DNA of 33,386 nt from the NCBI GenBank assembly GCA_026707185.1, contig JAPOXI010000097.1, positions 1 to 33,386 on the forward strand, read 5' to 3'. Both the position numbers and the translations under genes were made by a program. The notes under the pieces were generated by a model. It saw only the letters and a list, made by a program, of their open reading frames with translations, ran no database searches and was not told where the DNA came from. Of the stretch, positions 17,168 to 24,114 are shown piece by piece. Positions within the stretch are counted from its first letter, which is position 1. The number at the start of each line of letters is the position of its first letter. The stretch comes from Chloroflexota bacterium (lineage in GTDB: Bacteria; Chloroflexota; UBA11872).

Positions 17168-17590
17168 CTAGAACCCGTTCGCGGCGTCCGGGGAAGTGCG
17201 GTCGAGAGCCCAGTTCGCCAGTCGGTCAGCGCGCGAGTTTGCGGACCGCCCGACGTGCACGTAGCTCACGGGCACGCCCGCCGGAGCGGCCGCGTGCACG
17301 CGGGCCGCGAGGTCGCGCAGCTTGGCGTTCTTGATCTTCCAGGCCCCGGACAGCTGCTGGACCGCCAACTCGCTGTCGAGCCGAAACTCGATGGCGCTCG
17401 GCCGGAGTTGCTCAGCCAGCCGCATGCCGGCCAGAACGGCGTGGTATTCCGCTTGGTTGTTCGTCATCACACCCAGGCGCACCGCGATTCGCCCGGCGAT
17501 GGCGCCGTAAGCGTCATAGATGACAATGCCTGCCGCGGCTTCGCCCGGGTTGCCGCGACTGGCGCCGTCGCAGTGGATCCGGTAGCGCAT
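17168..17590 (-). CDS. Ribonuclease HI-like protein
   Basis: RNase HI cleaves the RNA strand of RNA-DNA hybrids. The 140-residue product (ATG 17590) has the RNase H fold pattern with all four metal-binding acidic residues: Asp8 (HCDGASRGNPG), Glu48 (NNQAEYHAVLAG), Asp72 (RLDSELAVQQLSG) and Asp122 (NSRADRLANWAL). It lacks an N-terminal hybrid-binding domain and is closer to the RNase HI/reverse-transcriptase-like group than to the E. coli enzyme. A longer frame to 17626 lacks support. It is probably transcribed apart from mraZ and runs divergently from the next gene. Confidence 0.9.
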   Translation of the reverse strand: MRYRIHCDGASRGNPGEAAAGIVIYDAYGAIAGRIAVRLGVMTNNQAEYHAVLAGMRLAEQLRPSAIEFRLDSELAVQQLSGAWKIKNAKLRDLAARVHAAAPAGVPVSYVHVGRSANSRADRLANWALDRTSPDAANGF

Positions 17591-17666
17591 GCGTGGGTCG
17601 ATGCCGATCGCGGAGGGGGAGCACAATGCATGGTACGCCGGTGCGCAGGCATGAACGGATTACACG

Positions 17667-18446
17667 CTGTCGGACCAACCGCCGGAGCCGATCATCGTCG
17701 AGCCGGGCGAAGCGCCTGAGGCGGCGGATGATTCGCTGCGCCGTTTCGATGCGGAGCTCGAGGCTGGTTCGCACTGGTATCTGGCGGCATTGCGGGCATG
17801 CGGTGAGTGGCGATTGGCGGATGAAGTTCACCAGGGGCGTCGTCTCACCTATCTCGTGGCGGGCGAGGCGTTGGACCTGGTGCTGCTGATCGACCGCATC
17901 GTCAGTGCCCGGCGGGACGCAGTGCCGAGGGCGGAGCGGGACGAGCTTCGGTTTCAGGGGCGCCCGCCGACTTATGTGTCCGGTGATGCGTTCGCCGGCG
18001 CCCTGGGAGCGGCCCGATTCAATGCGTACCTGAACTACTTCTATGGAGTCGATGTCGAGGAAGCCGTGGTGCACGCGGTTGAGTTGGAGGCGAGCAAGCC
18101 CCATCCGCTGGATCGGGGGGCTGTGGATGTCTATCTGACTGTCTACGGCAAGACGCGTGACGAGCTGCTGGCGGCCTATCGGGCCGGGCGCGGACTGCAG
18201 GATGACGGACGAGCGCGCTGGGCTGATTGGAAGGACTTTACGTACTGGTGCTTTCGGTTGCGGCTGCGGACCCAGGTTCCCGCGCGAATCGCGAGCGACA
18301 CGCGAAAGGGGATAGCGCTGCTGCAGCGGCTGCGCGGCGTTGGGTCCGACGAGTCGCCAGACCCGCTGCGGCCCGGTGCGGCGCCGCAGGAGATGCCAGA
18401 GGCTTCGGCTGACGTACCGGTCGTCGACTTACGCAGACTTTTCTAG
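17667..18446 (+). CDS. Unknown protein, start codon unclear
   Basis: The frame from 17667 to the TAG at 18444 reads as a well-behaved protein of about 259 residues: an acidic N-terminus (LSDQPPEPIIVEPGEAPEAA), then a mostly helical body (FDAELEAGSHWYLAALRACG, EALDLVLLIDRIVSARR, FNAYLNYFYGVDVEEAVVHA) with several Trp/Tyr/Phe clusters. I do not recognise it. No ATG, GTG or TTG opens the frame before TTG 17790, which would drop clearly coding sequence; CTG at 17667 is the first candidate after the in-frame stop at 17652. A strong Shine-Dalgarno (GGAGGGGGAG) precedes an ATG at 17626, but in a different frame. A frameshift or sequence error is possible. Its stop overlaps that of the facing MFS gene. 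Confidence 0.7.
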   Translation: MSDQPPEPIIVEPGEAPEAADDSLRRFDAELEAGSHWYLAALRACGEWRLADEVHQGRRLTYLVAGEALDLVLLIDRIVSARRDAVPRAERDELRFQGRPPTYVSGDAFAGALGAARFNAYLNYFYGVDVEEAVVHAVELEASKPHPLDRGAVDVYLTVYGKTRDELLAAYRAGRGLQDDGRARWADWKDFTYWCFRLRLRTQVPARIASDTRKGIALLQRLRGVGSDESPDPLRPGAAPQEMPEASADVPVVDLRRLF

Positions 18447-19876
18447 CGCTCGGTTCGCGAACCCAGCAGCGGCGCCAGCGTGACGAGGACTCCCAGCAGC
18501 ACCACTGCGCCCGCGGCGCCGAAGACGATCTGGAAGGCTCCCACAGTGTCCGGTCCGGCCGCGGCATCCGGGCCGGGAACTCCGAGTTGCAGGATCACGA
18601 TCGATGCCCAGATGGTGCCCCAGAGGGCCTGTCCGGTGGCCTGGGCCATGTTGCGGGCCAGGGCCAGGACGGCGCTGGCCTGATTGCGATGCTCGGCGGC
18701 GGCCGAGCCCATCAGCATGCTGGCGTTGCCGCTGTTGAACATGGCCATGCCAACGCCGATGACGGCCAGACGCGGCACGACGGCCCAGGGGGCCGTGTCG
18801 GCCGATAGCTGCGTCAGCAGCGCCAGTCCAACCGCGACGAGGCCGATGCCGAAGGCGCCGACGGTTCGCGAGCTCGTGCGGTCAGCCAGTATTCCCGCGG
18901 GCGTGCCGAGGAGTCCCATGAGGGCCGGGACCGTGACCATGAGGAGGCCGACCTGCTGGACCGGGAGCTCCAGCACGCGCTGCAGGTAGAACGGCAATAG
19001 CAGGATTTGGGTGGCCGCGCCTGCGAATGCCAGGTAGCCGGCCAACATTGAGGCGGTGAAATCGGGCACGCGGAACATAGCCGGCTCGATCGTTGGCCAG
19101 CGCGTGCGGGTTTGCCACCAGCCGAACGCAAGCAGTAGCGCGATGCCCGTCACGACCAACAGGATGACGAGGGGTGAGGCAAGTCCCAGCGTCTGGATGC
19201 GGTTCAAGCCGACGACCAGCAGCGTCAGGCCGACCGTCAGCAAGATGGTTCCGCGCAGGTCGAAGCGGCCGCCGGTGCCCTGGGCTCCTCTGGGCAGGAT
19301 TCGAGCACCCATGGATATTGCCGCCACGCCAATCGGAACGTTCAGCAGGAAGATGAATGGCCATCCCAGCGAGCCCAGAATGAAACCACCCACGACGGGG
19401 CCGCTGACGAGGCCGATGGATACCGCCGAGAGGATGAAGCCGATGGCTTTGCCGCGTTCGCTGGGCGGGAAGGCGGTGACGACCAGCGCCGGTCCCAGGG
19501 CCTGGGTGATGGAGCCGCCGATGCCCTGGACGACGCGGAAGGCGATCAGGAAACCGACATTCGGCGCCAGGCCGCAGAGGAGGGAGCCGATGGTGAAGAC
19601 CAGGAATCCGGCCAGATAGAGCCGCTTGGCGCCGCGCATCTGGGCCAGGCGTCCGGCGGGCAGCAGCAGGCTGGTGATGGCGATGACGTAGGCCAGCGTG
19701 ACCCACTGGACGCGGTCAAAAGGGGCGTCGAGTTCGCGGACCAGGGTGGGGAGCGAGACGTTGACGATGCTGGCGTCCAGCGTGGCCATGAAGACCCCGC
19801 TGGCGACGACGGCCATGGTGGCCCAGCGGGTGGTCGCCGCCGGCTGGGCAGTGCTGTCGACGTCGGTCGTGGTCAA
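18443..19876 (-). CDS. DHA2-family (EmrB/QacA-type) MFS efflux transporter
   Basis: The 477-residue protein has about 14 membrane helices, the DHA2 drug:proton antiporter layout. Motifs include the first-helix motif FMATLDASIVNVSLPTL (29-45), the motif A-like loop PAGRLAQMRGAKRLYLAG, the helix-4 arginine in FRVVQGIGGSI, and the antiporter motif C, GLVSGPVVGGFI. It probably exports hydrophobic or cationic compounds in exchange for protons; the substrate is unknown. Its ATG overlaps the stop of an upstream unknown gene by 4 bases, so the two form an operon. No TetR- or MarR-type regulator is adjacent. Confidence 0.92.
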   Translation of the reverse strand: MTTTDVDSTAQPAATTRWATMAVVASGVFMATLDASIVNVSLPTLVRELDAPFDRVQWVTLAYVIAITSLLLPAGRLAQMRGAKRLYLAGFLVFTIGSLLCGLAPNVGFLIAFRVVQGIGGSITQALGPALVVTAFPPSERGKAIGFILSAVSIGLVSGPVVGGFILGSLGWPFIFLLNVPIGVAAISMGARILPRGAQGTGGRFDLRGTILLTVGLTLLVVGLNRIQTLGLASPLVILLVVTGIALLLAFGWWQTRTRWPTIEPAMFRVPDFTASMLAGYLAFAGAATQILLLPFYLQRVLELPVQQVGLLMVTVPALMGLLGTPAGILADRTSSRTVGAFGIGLVAVGLALLTQLSADTAPWAVVPRLAVIGVGMAMFNSGNASMLMGSAAAEHRNQASAVLALARNMAQATGQALWGTIWASIVILQLGVPGPDAAAGPDTVGAFQIVFGAAGAVVLLGVLVTLAPLLGSRTER

Positions 19877-20316
19877 GCGAGCGAGAGGCCGAACTGGACC
19901 AGGGCCGACGCCAGGCGTTCCATGTCGGCGCCGCCCAATTCGACGGTCAACGGCAGTTCCACCAGCGACTCGGATTCGCCGGGAACGTGGGTTGGAAAGC
20001 GGGTCAGGTCGTCGCGCAGTCCATCGATCTGCTCGGCGTCGACTCCACGGCGCAGGAGCAGGTCGAGGGCGACTTCGATTCGCGCCATGGGATGGCGTCG
20101 GTCAGGGGCGTAGACCCAGGCGACGGTGGTGAGGCGTTCGCCGTGGGGGGCTTGGAGGGCGAAGCCGCGCCGGGCGGGGCGCAGCGGCATGCCGGCCTGC
20201 TGCCAGCGACCCATCAGGCCTTCGACCAGCGCGAAGGTCTCCTGCGGCATGGCGCGCTGCAGGGCGCGAACTTCCGGCGCATCGATGTCGTAGGTGCGGA
20301 ACTCTTCCTCGAACAC
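19873..20316 (-). CDS. Unknown small protein coupled to the MFS efflux gene
   Basis: The 147-residue product begins VFEEEFRTYDIDAPEVRALQ and ends SALVQFGLSLA. It is soluble, with no membrane helix or signal peptide, and alternates helices (EVRALQRAMPQETFALVEGL) with short strands (GFALQAPHGERLTTVAWVYA). The start at GTG 20316 is chosen because GGAG lies 7 bases upstream; a GTG at 20349 would add 11 residues. The same frame stays open to 21987, but that stretch is pyrimidine-rich repeat DNA that gives Ser/Pro-rich nonsense. I do not recognise the family. The 4-base overlap suggests co-translation with the transporter. Confidence 0.72.
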   Translation of the reverse strand: MFEEEFRTYDIDAPEVRALQRAMPQETFALVEGLMGRWQQAGMPLRPARRGFALQAPHGERLTTVAWVYAPDRRHPMARIEVALDLLLRRGVDAEQIDGLRDDLTRFPTHVPGESESLVELPLTVELGGADMERLASALVQFGLSLA

Positions 20317-20457
20317 GCGTGGTCTCCGGTGCCGTGGGTCGTGGGTCACTTTATGTTGCGAGGGGTGTAACGGGGCAGCGAAGTCGGCGGTGGCGGGCAT
20401 TGGGCAAGGCTGGGGGCGGGTGGCCGGGGGCGCGAAGTGGGGTCCCTCGCGCGCAAA

Positions 20458-20481
20458 AAGAGTTTTTTCTAAAAAACTCTT
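20458..20481. repeat. AT-rich palindrome
   Basis: Arms 20458-20468 and 20471-20481 are perfect 11-base reverse complements (AAGAGTTTTTT and its complement) around CT. It is an AT island inside very GC-rich DNA, 142 bases upstream of the unknown gene at 20316. It could be a bidirectional terminator or a mobile-element remnant. Confidence 0.6.
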
Positions 20482-20557
20482 GAGGCTGCGCGGGGTGCTT
20501 TTTTGGTGAGATTGGGAGGCTGTTGGGGTGGGATGGTTCGTCGGTCGAGGGTGCCCG

Positions 20558-20623
20558 GAGGACCCCTCACCGCATTCCGGCGGGGACGCCGGAGGCTGCC
20601 TCTCCCCTTGGAGAGGGTGAAGA
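20558..20623 (+). repeat. 65-bp folded repeat, copy 1
   Basis: Begins GAGGACCCCTCACCG and ends GAGAGGGTGAAGA. Inner stem I is CCGGCG / CGCCGG around GGGA; stem II is CTCTCC / GGAGAG around CCTT; the ends (CTCACC and GGGTGA) can pair. All seven copies in the window share this orientation. Confidence 0.8.
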
Positions 20624-21051
20624 TCGGCGACCGGGGAGGGGAGGGTTGCCGGCTCTTCTGCTTGGGTGCGGTGCGTGGCAGCCACCCTCACCCCAGCCCT
20701 CTCCCTCAAGGGCGAGGGTGAAAGAGCGGCGGCGGACGTGTGGTGGGGGGCTGGTGGTCCGGCGTCGGCGGTGGGGGTGGATGCTGGCCGGTGAGGCGAT
20801 CCGGGGCAGGGCCGGCGATGGGCGGATCGGGGTGTGGTGGGAGCGGGCAGCGGGGTGCGGGTGGGCAAGGTTGTGCCAGGGCGAGGTGGCGGGGCCGGGT
20901 CGGGAGGCTGGGCAGTGGGGTGGGGCGGGGGATCGCGGAAGGAAGGCGAGGTTCCTCCTTCGGCGAGCTCAGGACAGGCTTTCGGCAGGCTCAGGGCAGG
21001 CTCTTGGCGCCGCTGAGCTGGGCTCGGAATGGCAGCGGGGGTGAAGGGGGG

Positions 21052-21106
21052 AACTGTCTCTCGCCAGCCCGTCCCCCAGAAGGGGCCGGGCTGGCGAGAG
21101 ACAGTT
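21052..21106. repeat. 20-bp perfect inverted repeat
   Basis: Arms 21052-21071 and 21087-21106 are perfect reverse complements (AACTGTCTCTCGCCAGCCCG on the left). The 15-base middle can itself pair CCCC with GGGG. It may be a miniature mobile element or a strong bidirectional structure; no gene ends beside it. Confidence 0.75.
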
Positions 21107-21498
21107 TGGGCGGGTCTTTTGGCGGATCGGTGACGAGAGTTTGGGCCGGGAGGGGGGCGAAGAAGGAGTGAGCTGAGAGAAGTGAGCGTTGAGAGAAGAC
21201 TGGGACGGGGGCGACGAAGGCGTGAGCGACGGGAGGGTGAGAAGGGCGAGAGACGGGAGGGGGACGAGGAGGGAGGGAAGTGGGACCCCAAGGGGACGGA
21301 GAAGGGACGGATGAGAGCGGCGAGGAGTTGAAAGAGGAGGGGTCGGAAAGGGACGGAGGTGGGCATTGGGGTGGGGGTTGTGGGGAATACACAAGTAGAG
21401 TACACTGGTGGGGAGGGGAAGTCAATGATGGGAAGGGGAGAGGTGAGAGGGCAGAGGAGTGAGAGTCGGAGGTTGGGAGCAGTTGGTGTGGGTGGGTT

Positions 21499-21547
21499 GC
21501 CAGGGGTGGCTTGGGCGCGCTGGGACTGATCGGGGTGCTGGGTCCCC
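21499..21547 (+). repeat. Duplicated spacer segment, copy 1
   Basis: About 49 bases, containing TGGGACTGATCGGGG, recur at 21827-21875 with about five differences. Similarity continues weakly upstream (GTGAGAGTCGGA at 21459 and 21781). Confidence 0.65.
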
Positions 21548-21826
21548 GCCTTCGCGGGGATGACGCTTTGGCTGCTGCTGGGTCTCGGCCGGGGACGCCG
21601 GGACGCCGGGATGGCGGGGGCACGGAGGGCGCGGGACGGGAGTCGAATCGGAGCGATGGTGGGCCTGGGAGGTGGGAAGGTCGGGGCGGCCCTGGTGCGC
21701 TCGGAGTAGTGGCTGCTGCTGGGTCCCCCTTCGACAGGCTCAGGGCGAGAATGCGAGGAGTGAGGTGAGAGAAGTGAGCAGTGAGAGTCGGAGTAGGAGG
21801 GTGGGAGCGTCTGGTCAGGCTGGGCT

Positions 21827-21875
21827 GCCAGGGGTCGGCTGGGTGCGCTGGGACTGATCGGGGCGCTGGGTCCCC
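21827..21875 (+). repeat. Duplicated spacer segment, copy 2
   Basis: This is the second copy of the segment at 21499-21547, 328 bases downstream. Each copy is followed by a different short repeat: a CCCCGC hairpin after copy 1 and a GACAGGCTCAGG element after copy 2. Confidence 0.65.
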
Positions 21876-21938
21876 CATTCGACAGGCTCAGGACGGGGTC
21901 TTCGGCTACGCCGGGATGACGGGGATGGGGGCGGAGCG

Positions 21939-22014
21939 GAGCCGGGGATGGCGGGTGCCGGCAGTGATGGCAATGCCAGCAATGCAATCGGTGCAGGCGT
22001 TGATGGCAGTGCAG
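21939..22014 (+). repeat. Left imperfect direct repeat flanking the restriction gene
   Basis: The segment with GGGGATGGCGGGTGCCGGCA recurs at about 23627-23704 in the same orientation at roughly 80% identity over about 75 bases, judged by eye. The two copies bracket the lower-GC Mrr-like gene. Confidence 0.6.
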
Positions 22015-22297
22015 GCAAGGCGGGCAGGGATTTCGTCGTCAGGGGCCAAGCCGCCGGGGCTGGACACCCTTGCACGAGCAACTAATATGGGCACCGAGAA
22101 CTACGCCGGGCGGATGGGCGGACCATGGCGTTGCATGCTTCTCGTAGCCAAATTGTGTGTCTGTCGACGTGGTGCGCAAGAGTGTCTGCGGCTCGGGGCG
22201 CAGAATCTACAACGGCTGACTGTCTGACACACAGCGGGAATCTTGAGTCTCGTCTCCGATATCACCATATGCCTCCAGACGGTTTGGAACAACATGG

Positions 22298-22319
22298 GTG
22301 ACCAACGCGAGACGGTCAC
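22298..22319. promoter_or_regulatory. Small inverted repeat before the restriction gene
   Basis: GTGACC (22298-22303) and GGTCAC (22314-22319) form a 6-bp dyad with a 10-base spacer, ending 10 bases before the ATG at 22330. It could be an operator or an mRNA hairpin at the start site. Evidence is limited to the symmetry. Confidence 0.3.
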
Positions 22320-22329
22320 TTAAAGTGCA

Positions 22330-23610
22330 ATGAAGATTCGAGTCGGGCAAGTTTTTCGTGTACCTGCTTCGCGTCAGGCCAGCAAGCCTGGGGACTTCTA
22401 TGCACTGAGCAAGGGCGCGCATAACACTGGAGTAAATGCGAACCGCGGGGTGTTCTACTACGGAGCAATCAATGACCCAGATGGCATAACGCGAATCCCC
22501 GCCTTCCTGCTTTACAGCGATAATCTGCGAGGACTTTCGGAGAGGAATCCATGGCTGGACGTCGTGGACGCTGACAGTGGCTACGCTCTATATCACGGCG
22601 ACAACAGGAAACCGGGAACTGATCCGAGCTCAGCGGATGGTAACCGGAGAATACTGGAAGTAGCTCGCCACTATACCGACGCAGAATTCAGGGTGCTGGC
22701 TCCTCCAATGCTGCTTTTTGAGAGTGCCAAGGTTGAGGGAAGTATCGGGAGATATCGGCGATTCGCCGGCTACGGAGTTCCTCGAGATCTGCGCATTCAG
22801 TCACAGCAGTCGAAGAACGGTACGTTTTCTAATCTTGTTATTGAATTGGTTCTATTCAGCCTTACAAATGAGGGAGAGCAGCTCAATTGGGAGTGGATTG
22901 ATCGCCGAAGGGACGAGTCGCAGTCGTCTTCCGACGCACTTATGGGCGCGCCATTGGCATGGCGGCAATGGGTGCGACTCGGAGAGTCGGCCTTAGAGAC
23001 TAGCCGACGGAGGATTTACGGTGCCGTCATTCGAACGCCTGTAGAGCAGACACGCGAAGCGACCAATGACGATGCCCAAGTCCTGGAAGCGATTTACGGG
23101 TACTTTCACGGAAACTCGTACGAGTTCGAAGGACTAGCTTCTTGGGCTGCCAATCAAGTCCTGGGACCTGGATGTAGCCGTGGCTGGGTTACTCCGAGAG
23201 TGGACGGAGGAATAGATTTCGTTAGCCGTCTTGATCTCGGATCGGGGTTTTCGAAGTCGAGTGTCGTCGTTCTTGGTCAAGCTAAGTGCATTAAACCAAG
23301 TAGTTTGGTTCGAGGAGTTGATCTGGCCCGAACTGTAGCCCGTCTCAAACGAGGATGGATCGGAGCATTCGTGACTACAGGCGCCTTTTCGATACGGGCA
23401 CAACAGGAACTGTTGACAGATCAGTACCCCATTGTACTGATTAACGGCACTCGACTGGCTCAAGAAGTCCGAGCTGAGATGGTTCGAACCGGATCTAAGC
23501 TAAAGGACGTTTTGGATCGCGAGATTGCATGGTACCGCTCGAATATGCGCGTGCTGGCACCAGATCGAATTGGCTTTGGTGACCACTGGGGGATTCCGGC
23601 GGGCCAGTAG
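22330..23610 (+). CDS. Putative Mrr/AspBHI-like methylation-dependent restriction endonuclease
   Basis: The 426-residue protein ends in an Mrr-type PD-(D/E)xK nuclease domain: a helix with Glu267 (SYEFEGLASW), then Asp296 (GGIDFVSRLD) and the Gln317-x-Lys319 motif (VVLGQAKC), followed by the Mrr-like strand GWIGAFVTTGAFS. Residues 1-200 resemble, from memory, the SRA-like base-recognition domain of AspBHI (ERNPWLDVVDADSGYALYHG). Such enzymes cut DNA carrying 5-methylcytosine and need no partner methyltransferase; none is encoded nearby. The ATG at 22330 has only a weak ribosome-binding site. Base composition is visibly less GC-rich than in the housekeeping genes, and direct repeats flank it, so transfer is likely. 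Confidence 0.75.
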   Translation: MKIRVGQVFRVPASRQASKPGDFYALSKGAHNTGVNANRGVFYYGAINDPDGITRIPAFLLYSDNLRGLSERNPWLDVVDADSGYALYHGDNRKPGTDPSSADGNRRILEVARHYTDAEFRVLAPPMLLFESAKVEGSIGRYRRFAGYGVPRDLRIQSQQSKNGTFSNLVIELVLFSLTNEGEQLNWEWIDRRRDESQSSSDALMGAPLAWRQWVRLGESALETSRRRIYGAVIRTPVEQTREATNDDAQVLEAIYGYFHGNSYEFEGLASWAANQVLGPGCSRGWVTPRVDGGIDFVSRLDLGSGFSKSSVVVLGQAKCIKPSSLVRGVDLARTVARLKRGWIGAFVTTGAFSIRAQQELLTDQYPIVLINGTRLAQEVRAEMVRTGSKLKDVLDREIAWYRSNMRVLAPDRIGFGDHWGIPAGQ

Positions 23611-24114
23611 AACTTAGCGGGGGCCCGGGCTGGGGATGGCGGGTGCTGGCAATGATGTCGATGCCAGCGATGCAATCAGGGCATGCGTTGCTGGTGGTGC
23701 TGGCAGGAATAGCGGTCGGTGGGGTCGCCTCGGCCGAAGACGTTGAATGTCTGGCCGAACTGGACGCGCAAGGGGCGGAGAGGCACGGAATCCTGTCACG
23801 GTTCGGTCGGGCGATTCGTGACCAGGCGGCGGAGGAGGTCGAGGGAGCAGTAGCTTAATCGGTGGCGGAAGCGCGGGCCGAGAATCGAGACGGGGGCGAG
23901 TCAACGTGTTCCTCAGCTTTTGCGGACGACGTGGACCAACCGCCCACAGATAGCGGAGTCAAGCCGAGGCTCGTGAGCAGATCAGGGCATCAACAAGTGC
24001 AGGAAGGAGACAGAGGTGATTGTGTCTCAAGGATTCCTCAATGGCGATTCACGGTCTTATTGCTTCGCACATAACCAATCGCTAATCCAACTCGCGCCAT
24101 CTAGTCAAAGACCG
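23611..24114. other. Gene-poor spacer between the two putative defence genes
   Basis: It contains the right direct repeat (about 23627-23704). Short frames exist (71 codons at 23643-23858, 70 at 23862-24074), but the first overlaps the repeat and neither has a convincing ribosome-binding site or recognisable product. No terminator was evident. Confidence 0.5.
23627..23704 (+). repeat. Right imperfect direct repeat flanking the restriction gene
   Basis: This partners the copy at 21939-22014. It begins 17 bases after the stop codon of the Mrr-like gene, so the gene is tightly bounded on this side. Confidence 0.6.

Larger units (their letters stand above)
20317..22329. other. 2-kb gene-free, repeat-rich, purine-skewed spacer
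   Basis: No convincing gene is present. Long open frames here (up to 704 codons) are artefacts: the plus strand is strongly G/A-rich, especially about 21120-21480, so the minus strand gives Ser/Pro/Thr-rich translations. The stretch holds one copy of the 65-bp folded repeat, a diverged relative at about 20682-20717, an AT-rich palindrome, a 20-bp inverted repeat, a duplicated segment, and common short repeats of the GACAGGCTCAGG type (about 20968-21003, 21727-21750, 21876-21897) and the CCCCGCCTTCGCGGGG type (21543-21558). Confidence 0.7.

Noticed and set aside
20950..21900. Short repeats containing GACAGGCTCAGG or CCCCGCCTTCGCGGGG as a possible CRISPR array
   Set aside because: They are irregularly spaced, differ in type and length, and have no uniform spacers; they match common dispersed intergenic repeats.
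20317..21987. Very long minus-strand open frame (part of a 704-codon frame) and another of 295 codons at 20991-21878
   Set aside because: The translations are Ser/Pro/Thr/Arg-rich nonsense from pyrimidine-rich repeat DNA; only the 3' 147 codons (19873-20316) look like protein.
23643..23858. 71-codon plus-strand frame with a hydrophobic stretch
   Set aside because: Its first half is the direct repeat shared with 21939-22014, where the frame is not kept, and there is no ribosome-binding site.
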